NCBI GenBank assembly: GCA_019096065.1
Contig: JAGUCH010000001.1
Location: forward strand, 14,632,001 to 14,696,000
Origin: Paracyclopina nana
Lineage: Eukaryota; Arthropoda; Copepoda; Cyclopoida; Cyclopettidae
Length of the DNA stretch: 64,000 nucleotides
Reading direction: 5' to 3'
Numbering within the stretch: the stretch's first letter is position 1; the number at the start of each line of letters is the position of its first letter. This document shows, one piece after another, positions 45,201-60,200 of this stretch. The notes beneath the pieces are model-generated. The model ran no database searches, was not told the DNA's origin, and saw nothing but the letters and a program-made list of their open reading frames with translations. Both the position numbers and the translations under genes were made by a program.

Positions 45201-48200
45201 AGTAACTTTTTTAATCAAGCCCTTGATGGGATTGAATATGACGGCCTTTAGGGAGATGTCAGGCCACAATTGTTTATTGAGCAAAGCCTTCTGGATTTCC
45301 TTTAACTCGTCTTCCTTCTGGAAGCTTTTTCGATCCTCGTCTTCAACCTTGGCAGGTAGGAGCACATATGGTCTGGACACACGATATGAAGTCCATGTCC
45401 AATCTGGACCCTCTATTGCAGCTTGCATTCCAGTTTTGGGGATGTAGTGGAAAAACTTGACCTCGAAGTTCTGCCCATGGCCTTTGGCCCCTTTGTAGGT
45501 GAAGCCAGCACAACTGAGGTCTTGATCGCACACAAATTGGGCCCTCTTTGGCGTCATCAATCCATTCAAGGCCTCGTATTCCAGATTGGTGGAAGTAGCA
45601 CTCAACTTTCCGACAAAAAAGTTTCCTCCTCTGCCTTTTTTGGGCGCAGAAGCAACCTTTTTTTTCTTGGTCTTTGTTTGGCCTCCTTCAAAGGCCAGGC
45701 ACAGCATCACAAGGAAAAGAACAAAAGGTGCAAATTTGCTGCGAGTCCACATGGCTCTCAATACACTGAGCAGAAAATGTTGCATTGTAATCATTTGGCA
45801 GCTCGATCCACGTTGATGCACCCTGTGGCACACACACAGCTTAACTGCACTCAGCAGGAAGCTTTTCAAGTGTAAAACCAGAAAAAAAGATGAGAAGGGG
45901 AAACTTGGGAGCTAGTAGGGTTTTTAAGGCACAATAGTTACCACGGCTATCTTTGTTTCAGATAAGAAAAAAGTTGAGAGATCTGTTGTGTCATCTTAAA
46001 TTCATTAAAAATTCCCCCCATAGTTCAAAGAACTCAAACCACCAAGTCTAGACGACAAAAAGCGCAATCTGTAGGAATTCAGCGATATCACGGATACTTG
46101 GGTAAAAGGCTGTTTTTCCATTATTTATGTGTCAACCCAACTGCATAATAATACGGGAGTGAGCTTGGCCAGTCCCCCCAATCATGGCATTAATGCGTAC
46201 GCGGATTAAATGTGCATAGCGTTCAGGTTAGCAATTATTCCCCTATTTATCGAGCATGTGACATTCCTACAAATGAGGAAAGACTGCATTGTTTAGAGAT
46301 TATTTAACCCCTTGATCCTGGCATTTCTACAAAGCCACTGCACATAGCGCTATGAATAAGTAAGCGCACTTTCTTTACTTTGTGCTCCATTTGCTCCTCA
46401 GTAATTGCTCCTATCACAGACTGTCCCAGTTTGACAGCTAGCTAGCAAGTATGCAAGGCTTTGTGCAGCTATATACTATGTGTGCAGGCGAAATTTTTTC
46501 AACAACAACTGTGTACAAGGGGAAAGCAAAGATTCAGGGGTGTGTCATGGAAATTGGCACCATTCTTTCCAAATTGAATTGTAACACTTGAGCTATTATG
46601 TTATTTTGAGCTGCAGCTCATGAAATCGTGACTTTGGCAAGAACACAGCAGAGCTCTGTTTTTGGCAAATCTGATGTGTCAAGCGAGATCAAAAAATGAG
46701 ATGAGCAGCTGGCAAAAGCATCCTCAAGTCAACTACTACCTTACTACTAAAATTACTACATGCTAAGCCGCAAGAATTTCAGATGCACACTTCAAAAACC
46801 AAGTTCGTGTGCACCCCAAGAGGCGCGAGTTTAATTCAAAATTACTTCTTTCTCTGGATGACAAATCCCAGACTTTTGAGCCTTCACTCACGTGTACACA
46901 TAGCATAGTTTGTGCACTGGCATAACTTCGCCTTTTAAAAATAACAATTGGAAAATTGATGCCCTATTTGACACAAGAATGATGCATTTATAAAGCATGA
47001 AGCTGCTCCCAAAGGAGACAAAAAAAGGGGAAGCCGGAATAGGATCTACCAGGACATACTGTACTAGAAACTACTGTGACGGTACCGGAATCGAATCTAC
47101 TTTGTGACAGAGCCGGAATAGGAACTACTGTGACGGTACCGGAATTGAATCTACTCCATGACAGAGCAGGAATAGGATCTACTGTGACAATACAGGAATA
47201 GAAACTACTATGACAGACCAGGAACAGCATCTTTACCAGACTAGGAATATAAACTATTGCTTATTCTTATCACAAGAGAATTTAGGCAGACCTAATTCTT
47301 TGAATTAGTTGAAACTAAAGCTGAAATGCAATATGCTTCACAGCCTAGCTGATACTTCAGGAGTTGGCCAATAAATCAAGATTTGGCAACTCAAGGGCTT
47401 GGCTAAAACTTCAGGACTAGGCCTATACTTCAGGACTTGGCAGAAACTTCAGGACTTGTCTCTAACTTCAAGACTTGTCTCTAACTTCAAGACTTGCCTC
47501 TAACTTCAAGACTTGCCTTGAACTTACCTAAACTTCAGGACTTACCTTAACTTCAGGAGTTGCCTTTAACTTCAAGACTTGGCCGAAACTTCAGGACTTT
47601 GAACTTAGCTGATTTATCTACCTGATGTGTTGACTAACTTTGCTGGCCTAGTTTCAACCTTGTAGATGCTATTCCTGTTATGTTACCCAGTAGATTCTAT
47701 TCCGGTTCTGTCACAGTAGTTTCTATTCCTGGTATGTTGTGGCAGTAGATTCTATTCCGGGTCCGGCGTAGATGCTAGTCCTGGTCCATCACAGTAGTTT
47801 CTAGTCCGGGTCCGTAGTAGATCCTAAGGTAGGAGCCCAAAAAAAGATTAAGCACAACTACGCCTACTTGCATGCAATTTGCATTACTCCATGACCGATC
47901 TAGTATTTCAGGGGAGAGAGAGAGAAATTGGGTGTGGGTGGATTTTCTGATAACCTGATGGTGGTGGTGGTGCAAACTGCAAATTCCTTCCAGACCTCAC
48001 TTCACCACGCTCGAATTAAAGTACCTCAACTCAGCGAGATGAGCGCACCCCACGCGAAAATATTTTTTCCCCGCAAAAAAATGTAAAAATATTCTGACCT
48101 TGACGTCCTCGGTGTCAACTGAAGATGCCATTTGGTGTGACAGCCACGTCGATCCAATTGGTCAAGTCTTTCCATGCTTGAGATCTCTATGCAACATCAT

Positions 48201-51200
48201 TTGAGTGGGATATCCGTGACGAAAAGTTGCATCAATTTTCCGCGAGGAATGCGGCGTGAACAGCAAAACAACATTTTTTCATTATTTTCACCTCGCGTCC
48301 ATTCTTCGTTTCGCGGACTGTGCGTTGTGTGTGCAGAAAAAACATGTCAAGATGTCTCGGGAATCGATTGTTTGCCAGCTTCTTCGTGTTCAAATACGTT
48401 GCAGATTGCAATCGTTTGCGGAAATATGCGATCGGCCAAAAAATACCCGAAATTTGGCTGCTAAGAATTGCAAGAAAAGATCCTCAATTCGTAAATCGAA
48501 AGATCAAAATAACGTAGACGTGCAATTACGCATTACCTTCCTGATTCAGATTTTATCAAGAAAATCAATTTTGATCGGACGCTTGCGTTGGCCGAGGCTA
48601 TTTGTACTGATTTTGTGTTGCCATGCGGCTCATCTGGTTCAGCTCGAAGGGAACCAGGCTAGCAAATCTGAGGCAGTTTTAGCATATATTCTCAGTTTTT
48701 CAACGCAAAAACAACGCCTAACTACATGAGAATCGTGAAGCTCGTGATTTAGCGGTGAAGGAAGACAAGAAGAAGCTGAAATTGGAATTTTCGTCTTCTC
48801 GATTTCCCAACGTTTGTTTACCTTCAAAACCTTGGTCAAAGCTTGGTAAATCACTCGCAGTGGTTTTCTTTTGTTGACGTTTTAAAAGCGAGGCGCGGGG
48901 AGGAGGAACCGATAATTTCGAAAAGTAAGTGCTAATCCTTCTACACTAAGCTTGGAACCGTGTGGGTCTTAAAGAAAGAATCCGGTCTTTTCTCTGGCAT
49001 TTGGCCACACATAGGTAGGCTTTGCGTTAAGCAAATACACGTTAAAGGATGCATCCCATTCACAGATAGTCCACGCTGGGTGAATGTGGAGAATTCCTTG
49101 GAAAAAAGCCTCTCTTTTGCGCTAAGGAGTTGATGGTGATTTATCCATTTCACTGAGGGATCCCCAAAAAATGTGCATTTATCATGCTATAGTATGCTGA
49201 GTGCTGTGGTTAATTTAACCGATTGTGCTGATGTTTTATATGGTCAGTCACACCGCATCATCTTCATTGCATGAATGCCTTAGATCTGTAAGAGTAGTGG
49301 TGCCAAAAACTTGATTTGTCTAATATTAGATCGACCTTGTCCCCATAATGGAACGGTCTTCCTCTAGCATATTGAAAGTTAGCTTAAAGAAATAATTTCA
49401 TCCCTGCAATATTAAGTCAATTTATGGTCCAACATTAATCAGAGAAGCTCAATGTGACACTTTGACCTTGCATGTCGCAACATTTCGAGTGTATGCACAT
49501 CTTTCCTTAATGACATCCACACCTACCTAATTTCCTGCAAAAAGTAGCTCTTGTCTAATTAGAGCTCCTTTTTTCAAGTTAGGCTGAGCTGGGGGAATTT
49601 TAAAAGGTTTTTTCCAAATTTTTTGTTCACTCCAGTTTTCAGGAAGAGAAGGGGTGGTTGAATCTTATGGGAGAATCTCAATTGTTGAATCCCAAAAATG
49701 GCCAAGTCAAGTCCGATGGCCTTGAGATTCCAGTTGTGTTCCTGCCTTATTTCCCTTTTTCTCACATTTACTCGTCTTCTCTTTGTTTGATGGAATTTCC
49801 AAGCCCTCGTAGCTCCACTCACTTTTTAGCAGATCTCCCACCGCCCTTGATTCCAGGGTGTCCTGGCGTGAAAAGTTTGACTTACAAAGTTGAGCCAGAC
49901 TTCAATAGGGATTGATCATCCATTTATTTGCTCATAAAAAATCCACTGCTGGCAATACTGTATGGCAGGAAGATGGATGATATTTTCCGTACTTGACATT
50001 CTGGAATTTCACGAAATCAATCTTTTTCACAATATTCTGCTACTTCTTCCATTTAGGAAACTAGTGCATACAGCTGGCTCAGATTTTAATAATGTGGCCT
50101 GGTATTTAATTACCTACCAGGGAAAATGAAGTGCATGCTCATGACTTAATTTGATGGCTTATACTGATAGTCTCTCTCTCCCTTCAAAACTGGTTTGAAT
50201 CGACACATTTACGGCCAAGCTTGGTCAATTAAATGTACCGCAATTTTCACACCATTTTTAGACTGTGGTACGTTAACAATTACGAAAAAATGTGAAAGGG
50301 TTGTCCACCTACTAAAAGCTGGACTATTCCCCCAAAATATGGAGCATACACCTCTAATTTTATGCATGCCGCAGTGACCACAAACGGATAACCTGACTGC
50401 ATTGAAAAAACCTGATGATCTGTCAGGAAGCTTGCATAAAAAAACGTACTTGAATCACTAGTTGCCACGTACTAAATATTTAACAAAGGAAATGTTACAC
50501 AAGATGACGGTTTGAAAAATATTATCTATTAGAGCAAACTGTTGTAAATGCAGCCAAAGCCCATTTCCTCCTACAAGCAATTAATTTTATTTTTGCTGCT
50601 GAACAAAATTATGAGACTTATGAGGTTGACTTATTTTTTTAAGGTATATGTCCCATCTTAAAGGCTCTGCTTTTCATGCTTAAATAGACTTTCTGGGGGG
50701 CCTTGAAAGACCATTATTCTTGCAAACGTCGAATAGAGGCCTTTTTTCCCTTTAGAATTTTCTTCCCGTGACTAGCATTATACTTTTGCTATTGATCGGC
50801 TCAACGTAACCCTTGTTCCAGAAAAAATATAGGTCATTGTAGGCAATATTTGCTTCTGTTTCGGCTAGAAGAAAAGAAGGACACAATTTGTCACAAAAAT
50901 GACATGGTTTTTGCATTTTGCATTTCTCCTCAGCAATAGCATGGATGTCAAAATCTTCTTTGCATCATGGAATGCATTGAAAATGTCAACAGATCTTGGA
51001 GCATTAATGCAAGAAGATGGCCTGTCTCATCTGCTAAGTGCAAAAAGCTAACCAGCTGAATATTAATTTAATTGAATTAATCTGGCAGCCAACAGTAAGC
51101 ATCATCATCTTTTAAAGGATGGCAGCCAATGTATTTTTAATAGCAGCAGATGAAGAGGTCCATTTTGAACAAGGTGCTTGAACCTGTCTAAGGCTCACTT

Positions 51201-54200
51201 GACACCCCTAGCTGGAGTGGGGACCAGCTAATTCCATTCATTGCATTGCAATGCTGGAAAAGAGAAATTATTCCCTAAATCCTGAAACTTGCATTAATCC
51301 TTACAAATGAGTTGTGGTCCAAATCCCACTAGAACGATATCCCTTGAAAAGTCATTGACATGGTGTGCATGCCATAATAAATATGAGTGTGTATAGAGAT
51401 ATATGAGACCATTGAAGGGGTTATTTCCCCCTATAGTTTACGTCAATGAGCTATATAGCCACCCACTGCTAACAAGCTTTTCCTCCTCAGCTGTGCAGGG
51501 CCACTGTGAAAAGAATTCCTTGCTCGAAAAAGTCCTTTATAGTTCATCAAGTAAAAGTAGCCTCAGGTGCATGACACCAAATGGGAAACGGCAATCAAAA
51601 AATGTAATTTCGAGGGCCTTAAATAGTATTGCAGGGATCATTATTCACACGAAATGTAGTTGCAGTAGTGGGCCTCATAATCACAAAAAAAGAAAGAAAA
51701 CGCACATCCAACTTTTCTTTTTTTTGGTCTCATTATTCCACCATGTTTATAGCAAGCTGTACTGTTTGTGCGTATACAGGGGGGAAATGCATAGCATAGT
51801 GCAATGGGGGGAAATAAATTGAGGATGAGAAGCCTCTGGAGAAAGAAAAGGTATGGAAGGGTCAGAAAATGACCGGAAAAGGGCAACAAAGTTGCGACAT
51901 TGCGCCAACATAAACTAAACTGTGTATACTAGAAGCCTGCTCTGGGGTTGGAATTATTTTCTTGGTCACAAAATTGCTCACTTGGGCGAAATATTTTACT
52001 TATTAGCAATTTGGTCTGCCTCAAAACCAACAGTGTGTGTTCAAGCTGCAAACTTGGGATCCCCCACTGTGGAGAAATAGTATGGAAATCAGCATGGGCT
52101 ACAGCACTTGGTCTGCTTTGTTTTCGTATTCAAGCCTTTTGACTTTGATGGCTTCATTTTGCCATAACAGTAGTGGTGATTTCACCCATGAACGCTTGTT
52201 GTGAAGAAGACGTTTTACTTTATGGTGATGTCTGCTGATAGAATCATTATAAAGCTCACGAGAACTAATGGCAGTAAAAAACCCACACAATGAGCATCTA
52301 AATCGTTCCATGAATTTTTCAACTTTTGAGAAGAGATGAAATGGCATGAGGAAGAAAATGACAAATGCAAAAGTGAAAGGGGAAAATAGCTCATCTGGCG
52401 CCAAAGCCAAAATTGGGCGCGTGAAATATGTCTCCTTTGTAGATATCTTATGAGCCTCATTATTCTTCGATTACCCTGACAAGAGTTCTAACGAGGTGAT
52501 ATTATTATCTGATTGAAGAAGCTGTAGATTGGAATTCGAGAAAAATGGCCCATTGCTGTATTGGACATTTGTTTGCTGCATTCCACTTTTTCCTCTACTT
52601 TTTTGGTGTGCAGCGCAACTCTGGGGCAGCATAACTGCTGTTAGCAAAATATCCAGTTTTAACATCATCAATCTTTAGACAGTTTGCGGTAGTGATGTGC
52701 GTCCATAATTGAATATTTGGGAAGAAACGTCGCGGACGTTTTCAAGGGTCTTTTCTCCCCAAGTGCTGAGTTGTATTTTCTGGTCGAACTACCATAAATC
52801 TCAAATTGAACAATGGTTAGCATCATCAAATATTGACAACAATTTTTCATCTCTTTTCCAGGTTGGAATACCTAATTTCGAGGAGCTTGCTGCCAAAGCT
52901 GGAAAACTAAACTCATCACTCAAGTACATTTAAGGAATATCACCACTTTGAAACTTGTTTTGCTGCAACAGTCTCTTTTTTATAGGTCGACAATTCTCAT
53001 ACTGGGTTCTTTTCTTGACACATTTCAAAAGATCGCTGATGCAGCATCAAACACAAAAGGTGAGCCAATAATTCACTTAAATCATTTTAAAGTTAGAAAT
53101 TGCTGTAAGTTTATTGGGAGAAGTTTGTTGTTGACCACCACGTCAGCGTTGCTTGAGGCTGAGCAGCAAAGTTTTTTATTACTACACTGAGGCCGTTTGC
53201 GGCCTCTCGCGAGGCCACTTACTAATGAAAAGACTGTTTTCCATTTGTTGAATGCATGTTTTGCCTCCATAAAAGTTGACGCACTGCGCTTCCTTCAGAG
53301 CCGCACAGTGACCTCAATTTTTATTAGTTTGAAGCTTTTCCGGCCTTGTGTCGTCGGGCCGAAAAGGCTGCTGCATGCGAACGAAACAGCCTTATTTTTA
53401 AGCTCAATTGGCCTCTTTTATATTCAACATGCTCGCATTGTTATGTGCTTTATTTGCTTCTGAAGAGCTCAATTTCAAGCTAGCTTTCTATCAACCAGAG
53501 CTGAGAGGAAACAAAGAGCCGTTTCGAATGCATAATTTGGTGTTGGGGAAAAAGAGCAGCAGACTTCCTTTAAAAAAGTGAAACATGAACTGAAACAGGC
53601 TGAAAATGCAGACAAGATGATTGAAGCAAAGAAAACAGTTTATTTGCTAGTATTTTCCTAGCAGTACTTTTATTACCTCAAGCATAAGGTACGTCAAAAC
53701 ACCTTGGTGTTTTTGGAGAGCATAGTGCTTGCAAATTGCAAACTTTCTTCTGTACTTTCCACGAAATAGTAAATGCTGTCAGTCGAATCAGGTGACTTAG
53801 CTATAAAGAGTAAATGGCCAGACAGTAGGGGTGCTAAAAATCGGTCAGCTTCATGACTATTTTCCCGCCCCAAAGCTTTCTTTTCTCATTCTTCCCGTCT
53901 TTTTTAGCACAAGAGAATCTTATCGTAATCTGGGGTTGCTCTGCTGACAAATCACGGGTGGCTTGAGTTGCTTCACAGATGGGAAAAATATCAAAAACAT
54001 CATATCCACTTCCTCCCCTTATCATCCTACTTCTTCTACTACCTTTGCAGCTTTGCAAAAGATCTCATCTGGAAACAGAGAAGAGGGTGATTTTTTTCTT
54101 CTTGTAGCCGTGCCTTTATATGACCAAATCATCGAGGAAGCTAAAGTATGGCAGAATAGGGGAGAAAGTTGTGATGATGGCTGCAGCCATTTTTGTAACA

Positions 54201-57200
54201 TGCAGAAACTTTCCACCTTTTTTCCATATTTTTGAGGCTTTGTTTAAGAAGCAATCTTAATACTGCAAAGGCTCATTATGACGAATGAGAAGGTGCGCAG
54301 CATCCATGCATAGGCAAGGTCATGAAAGCCTCTCTAGAGAAATGTGGTTGTCAATTTTACCTCCTTTAGGGAAACGGGCATGGCATGCGTCCGTTGTGTT
54401 TGACGTTTTTTTATTGTTCCTGCGAGGAAATGCGGAGGAATGGCTGATATGGCTGCCTCTTTTTATTTGCTAGATGCTTTCTCCTTTTTCTGTGCGTTAT
54501 TCCTCTCGACAGGATTCAATTTCATCAAGCACAATGCATTCTCACCAGACCGGTTATGTTTGTTTTCGTTTTCACTCTTCGGGTTTCCCTGTCTGCTGTG
54601 GCCAGGGCTGACAACACAACCGTTGATATATATCTGTCTGTAAATAAAAGTACCTAGACCTTCCCCACACAACAACGACTTTGACCCCTATCTTCCCGTA
54701 GTTTTCCCTCATGGGAGCAGCTCAAAAATAAATACAAAAACAAGCCACGTAGTATGTAGTAGTACATGGTGGCTGGTACTACACTAGGGTTGAACGCTCT
54801 AAAAATGTTGCCCTTTTTTCAAAGAGGGGAAAATGGTCTAATTCCCCCTCGAAGCAACTGTATGTGCGTCTTTTCCTGAAAATCTGCGGACGGACCTTAA
54901 TGTTTTCAAGCAGATTCTATCTTTGAAGTAGAACTGCTAAAACAGCTAGGGGGGCGGTGGGGACAACTAGTCTAGGATATAAATCAGTCTTAAGTCATTG
55001 CAGCTTGGGGGAAAATCCTTCCTTAACTCTGCATCTAATTCAGCTGAGGCTGGGAATTTTTCAAATTAAACACGTGGCCATGCATGCAACAAACTGCTCC
55101 TGCGTTATAGCATTCTTCGTGCTAAAATTAGAAGTTTGCTCTGTCTGCAAAATAAAAGGGCTTTTTGGCATGCTCATGAAAAGAGATCGAAGCAAATGAT
55201 TTGATCTCACGTTAGAGGCTTTTTGTGGGTAATGATTGGAGCATGACCATCATTAAGACATAGTATATGGATGCGGTACAACAATAGAATATATAGAGAG
55301 AAAGCTGATGCCTCGATCTGCCTGCCAAAAAATATGGCACAATTCTTTGGTGAGAAATCAATGAGGCTTACATCGTACGTAGCAAGAGTATATATCTACA
55401 AGACTGATGAGGGTAGCTCATGTCTACACATTTGCTAATGATGCTTTCTCCCTTATGCTCTGCATGCATTTCATCACTATCTAATGCAGAATTAATGCTC
55501 CCAAGGGCCATACTTTATATTCCTTCTTTTTTCTAGGATCAACACGTGATATTGGCACATGTTTGACCCGCATAGTCATCCGCCACCGAGCTCTTGAATC
55601 CAGAATGAAAACTTTATCCGGGTAAGCCTTTAGTATGATGCATTGTTCCAACTTTTACCTCCTCGAGAAGCATTATTTATGTCGGCATATGTACTATAAT
55701 AATGGATGGATGGGAAAGCAAAAAGTGTGCATATGCATACGGAAAACGTCTGACACAACTCTCATGGGACTCGCTTGATTGAGTTAATGTCACGACATGC
55801 AGCAGTATTGCAACATGTACCGTTTTTTCGTGCTATGCTCAATTACAGGTTAATTTTCTATGTAAAGAGACCCTTTTTTAGCCAGGAAGGCTGCTGCTGA
55901 AGAAAGCAGCCACATCAGCATATATGCTGGTGAATGCTAAAATGCTACGTAGTAGCTTACGGCCAGCAACGTTATGGTATTTGTGAAATGGCCTCTCCTT
56001 TTAGTAGAAGTACTACGTAGAATGAAAATATGACCCCCTCAAGGGTATTATTCTGGCTCTGCCCCTCATTGTTTATTATCAGCAGCAGCAGCAGCAGCAG
56101 CACTGCGACAAACTTTCCTCAGCCAGCCATGAGTGGATACTGGATGATGCTGGGAGGAAACCATTGGTGTTTTTTTGCCAAAAACTGAGAAGAGCTGCTG
56201 TATTAGTGGTATACAAAGTAGTTTTACCCCTCCTAGACTTGATGCAGGCAAGTCTGCACTTGAAAGCCCCTGGAGAGCAAACTTTACAGATCTTCCATGA
56301 TTTTTTTGTAGCTCTTCCTAAACTTGCTTTGTGCGAGTATCTGTTGTGACACACATGGGTGGAATTAGCTGATTAAAAATGAATCAAGAAAGTTTCTTCG
56401 CTAGACGTTTTCTGATGCGTCGCAAGGCTTCAATTAACCTCGATATTTCCAAGCTGCTGGTCACTTCGCAGTTTTCTGAGTCGGGGCAGAGTGTCCAGAA
56501 ATTGAAACAAATGGCCCCTTTGGCTCAGTTTCTGTCTTGTTTCCTGTTTCTACCAACGGAAGTTCCTTATGTGAACTACACGAGCTTGTTAGCAGTTCAG
56601 CACAAAGAAATGTGTCCTCTGAGGTTGATAGTGAGAAAGCAGCGTGGAATTTTTTTTAATTTACAGCTGAAAGAATACTATATCCAAATTTTACTGTATT
56701 TGTCTTAGGGAGGCTAGAGCAATTTATGGCTCAATTATGGTGGGTTTCAGGGGGGTCTCATTCCCACAGTGGCGCAAAAACTCTAACCTGGGATAGCAGT
56801 ACATTATGATCCTCAACTTTTTCACATGGAAAAATCTAGGCTATTACTCTCAAGGGCATAATAATGATCTTATAAGAGTTTGGTGTTAAGAGTAGAGCAA
56901 GTTTGCCGTAGTAAGGTTGTCATGACACACAAAGTGCTGCTATAGTGTCATCATGTGATTGGCACGCTAATCTACTGGAAAATTGACGACATTCAAGCTG
57001 CTTTCCAAGTTTTCTCAACGTGTATAGCTTCTATATACGAAGCATCTAATTGATGTTCAAGCTAGCTGCTTGATTACCCAACTTTTAGCTTGATTGGGAC
57101 CTGCACACATACTTTTGATGCTGTTGGTGTAGCTTGACGGATGCCAAAAATGAGAGGTGGAGGAGCTAGCAGATTGCAAAAAAGTTTCCCATACTCAATA

Positions 57201-60200
57201 TGGCACTCGTGATTGGCTGGCGCTCGATATTCAGAAAAACGAGAGGCTGTTTGTGCTCCGTTGGCCAGCTTGGAAGCTTCAGGAAGTTTTTGTCTTGATG
57301 AGCTGCTTTGAAGCCTTTGTTCTTTATCGTCTGTAGTACAGGATAGACAGAAACAGCAACCATTTGTTACTTTGGTAGAGCGCCAGGCTACATCATCCAC
57401 AAAAAGATATCCTTTCCATCAGTTGCACAATATTGATCCTTCTCCTCATAAAGCCTCAACTTTTTGGTGGGAAAACTGGGTCCACCATTTGCTGCAAATA
57501 GACCTTAAACTTATTCTGACAAGCCTCGATCTCGAGTGAGTGTGTTATCGGTATGAAATTGGCACAAAGGTAAAAAAGCCTACTATCATCAGTAAAGAGC
57601 TCGTAGAACTGCTGAAAGTGGTGGCACTTTTCCAGATTGGCTCTCTAGCGTTTTTGGCATGACTTTGCCATTTTTTATCGTACGTTTGACCGTTTCAGGG
57701 CTTTGATGGACTGTTTGGTGCTCCCCATTCAGAGCAAGTTGGAGGAATGGAAGAAGATCACACATGTGCTGGACAAGGAGCATGCTAGAGGTAATGGAAT
57801 ACCTAATCTACAACCATAAAAATAATCATGCAATACAGGCTACTGAACGTTTAAGACCCCGACTGCTGTACTAGAGCATATTGGCCCTTCGAAAAAAGCA
57901 ATTCCCACTTTTTGTGAGCTCATGCTGGAAATTACAGCTCTGTATCGAGTTTTTGCTGTAATACACCATTTGTTGACAATAAACGCGCGCGCGTTCGCTC
58001 CAAAGATACTCTATATAGTACATGGCCCAAATACATCGTTTGCAGAAGTAATGCAGCGCGATATATGAAATGAAGCACATTTCATTCTGCAATATAGCTT
58101 TCTCGTTATAAATAGTCGTATATTCATGTCAAAATCAGCAGTCAGCAGCGCACATAAAGTGGCCATATTCTCCCCCTCTTCAATATTCGGCTAAAGTGGC
58201 CTTTTTTGCCAAATAAAGTAGCATTAAGAGGCAATAAATCACAGGGCTCTTAATTCAATCTACTTGGCGTAATTGCAGACTACAAAAAATACCGGAGTCA
58301 CATCAAGAAGAAATCCGAGGCCGTGCTACGCCTTCGCAAAAAGGCCAGAAAGGACAGCTGCAGCAGTAATGGGACTGGCCTTCATATAACGGATCCCAGC
58401 GTGCAAAGACTTATGGAGCAGACCTCTCGTGACCTCAATATCCAATACCGACAGTTTTTCGACCAAGAGAAGAAGTGTCTGCGAAAAATACTCACTGAGG
58501 AGCGCCACCGATACTGCAACCTCGTTGCCTCGCTGAAGCCAGTCATTGACGAAGAAATGGGAATGCTTTCAGAACTAGCCTCCATCGAGGATGTCATGCA
58601 GAAATTGGGCAGGGTGACGACAAATCCTGACCTTTTGCCCGAGGCTGCTGATCAGGTAACTAATATTGTGGGAAAAAAGCCTTTTCCCCAAAAATACACA
58701 TTAAATGTATCCGGTTGTATTTGCAGGTGATTGATGATGCTGCTCAGCATGGAAGCTCCATGTGCTTTGCCACGCCCCCCTCCACTCCCTCACCGTCAAT
58801 GGGATCTCGAAAAAGCTCCATGTGCTCGATAGCCTCGGAGGCCGCCAGCACTTCTACCAATGGACTGCCAATGTCGCCTTCGAGGTCTTCAGTGACCTCG
58901 ATGGACACGACGTCCTCTTCTTCGGTGACACGACATCGGTCCTTCAATCAACATGATTTTGCTTCCCTGAGGAGAAACCTCGTTGCAGGAGCAGGCTCAG
59001 CTTATAATGGGTGTGACATGTCGTCAGCAGCCTCAGATTCGAGGCCAAACTCGGCATTGTCGTCGACCTCAGTACGTTGTAGTTTCCTCTGAGGAAGAGC
59101 ATTATTATGCCTCCATTATTCGGAACTAGTTTAGGATATGGCCTCATGCTTTTGTAAAAAGGGGCCAGAAATGACTGGAAAACATGCAAAGAACTTTCAG
59201 CTCTGTGCTCACTGCTGAGAGATTTACGCGGCTTTTTCAGTATGGCCTATACTGTGTGTTACGTGCTGGATCAGGAAATACTTGGTACTTTCCAGTAGAC
59301 TCTGTACATTATTATACCAAAGTATAATGCAGAGAAAACCTCATCATTATTCTTGGAATGAGGTTAATGACGAACCACACAATAATTAGGTCAATTAAAA
59401 GTTGAGAGCATCATTAGCATGAAAAGCTTGCTCTTAGAACGTGACTTTTTTCTCAAGTTGTCTGGATAGTTTGTAGCGATCGATAAATTGGCTATTTCAA
59501 ATTCCACCTTTTCAGTTCGTGCCCACGACCAGCTCCAATGGGTGGTCTTGCGAAGGCCAAAGGCCGCACACGATCTCTGCGTCTTTCGAGCGTAACGGAG
59601 CTCACCAGAGGCCGATGCTTAACGGCCAAACTTTTATACCAGAGAAGCAACTACCGAATTCTGAGCCAGTCTCCCCATCAAAGGCCATCAACGGCCTTTC
59701 TGAAATGCAGACCTACTCCACGATCAAGAGATCGTACAGGTTCGTACATACATACATATATTTCGCTCGCTAAAAGTATCGGAATACACTTGGTCTCGGC
59801 CTTATTGAGAAAAGCTCCTTTGGAGGCCGATGAAGCCCTTGGCTGGAATGCTGACGCTGCCTTCCCATAAATCCCTCTGCTTCAGCAAATTGAAGGATCA
59901 AAAGGCTTTTAGCGCAAAATATATTCACGGCTATAGCTGCTGCTGAGATCCGATCTTCATTGTGCTTGAAGAAAAGCCATTTTCAAGGTTTCACTGCTTT
60001 TATTCCAGGAGCCCATTCAGAACCTCAATGTCCTCGGGAGTGGCCTCGCGTCCTCCACTGCCCAGTCGTTGTTCTTCAGCAGATCGATCTTCAGGTGGGT
60101 CCAGCTTGCAGAGATCAACATCAGTGGAGAGGAGCAATTCTGCTTTTGGCAAGCCGCCCATTGTGCCACCACCATCAGGCAGCAATTCTGTCCATGTCAT

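Larger units (their letters stand above)
45870..52861 (+). other. MIM intron 1, last part
   Basis: About 7 kb, AT-rich except near 48000-48930. It contains the foldback-like repeat (47032-47826) and a possible alternative first exon ending at 48924. The remaining ORFs look random. The final acceptor is at 52860-52861. Confidence 0.6.

Noticed and set aside
45753-45869. N-terminal extension of the nested secreted protein
   Set aside because: Its first codon is TTG, and the internal ATGs at 45794 and 45785 would place residues in front of a complete signal peptide.
46988-47230. 80-codon repetitive minus-strand ORF
   Set aside because: It is the translation of the degenerate minisatellite arm of the foldback-like structure, not a gene.
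48256-48729. 157-codon plus-strand ORF in MIM intron 1
   Set aside because: Composition and sequence look random, with an overlapping ORF in another frame; kept only as a possible promoter/leader region.
56080-56100. (CAG)7 tract as a coding polyglutamine
   Set aside because: It lies within MIM intron 4, outside any supported exon; an ordinary microsatellite.
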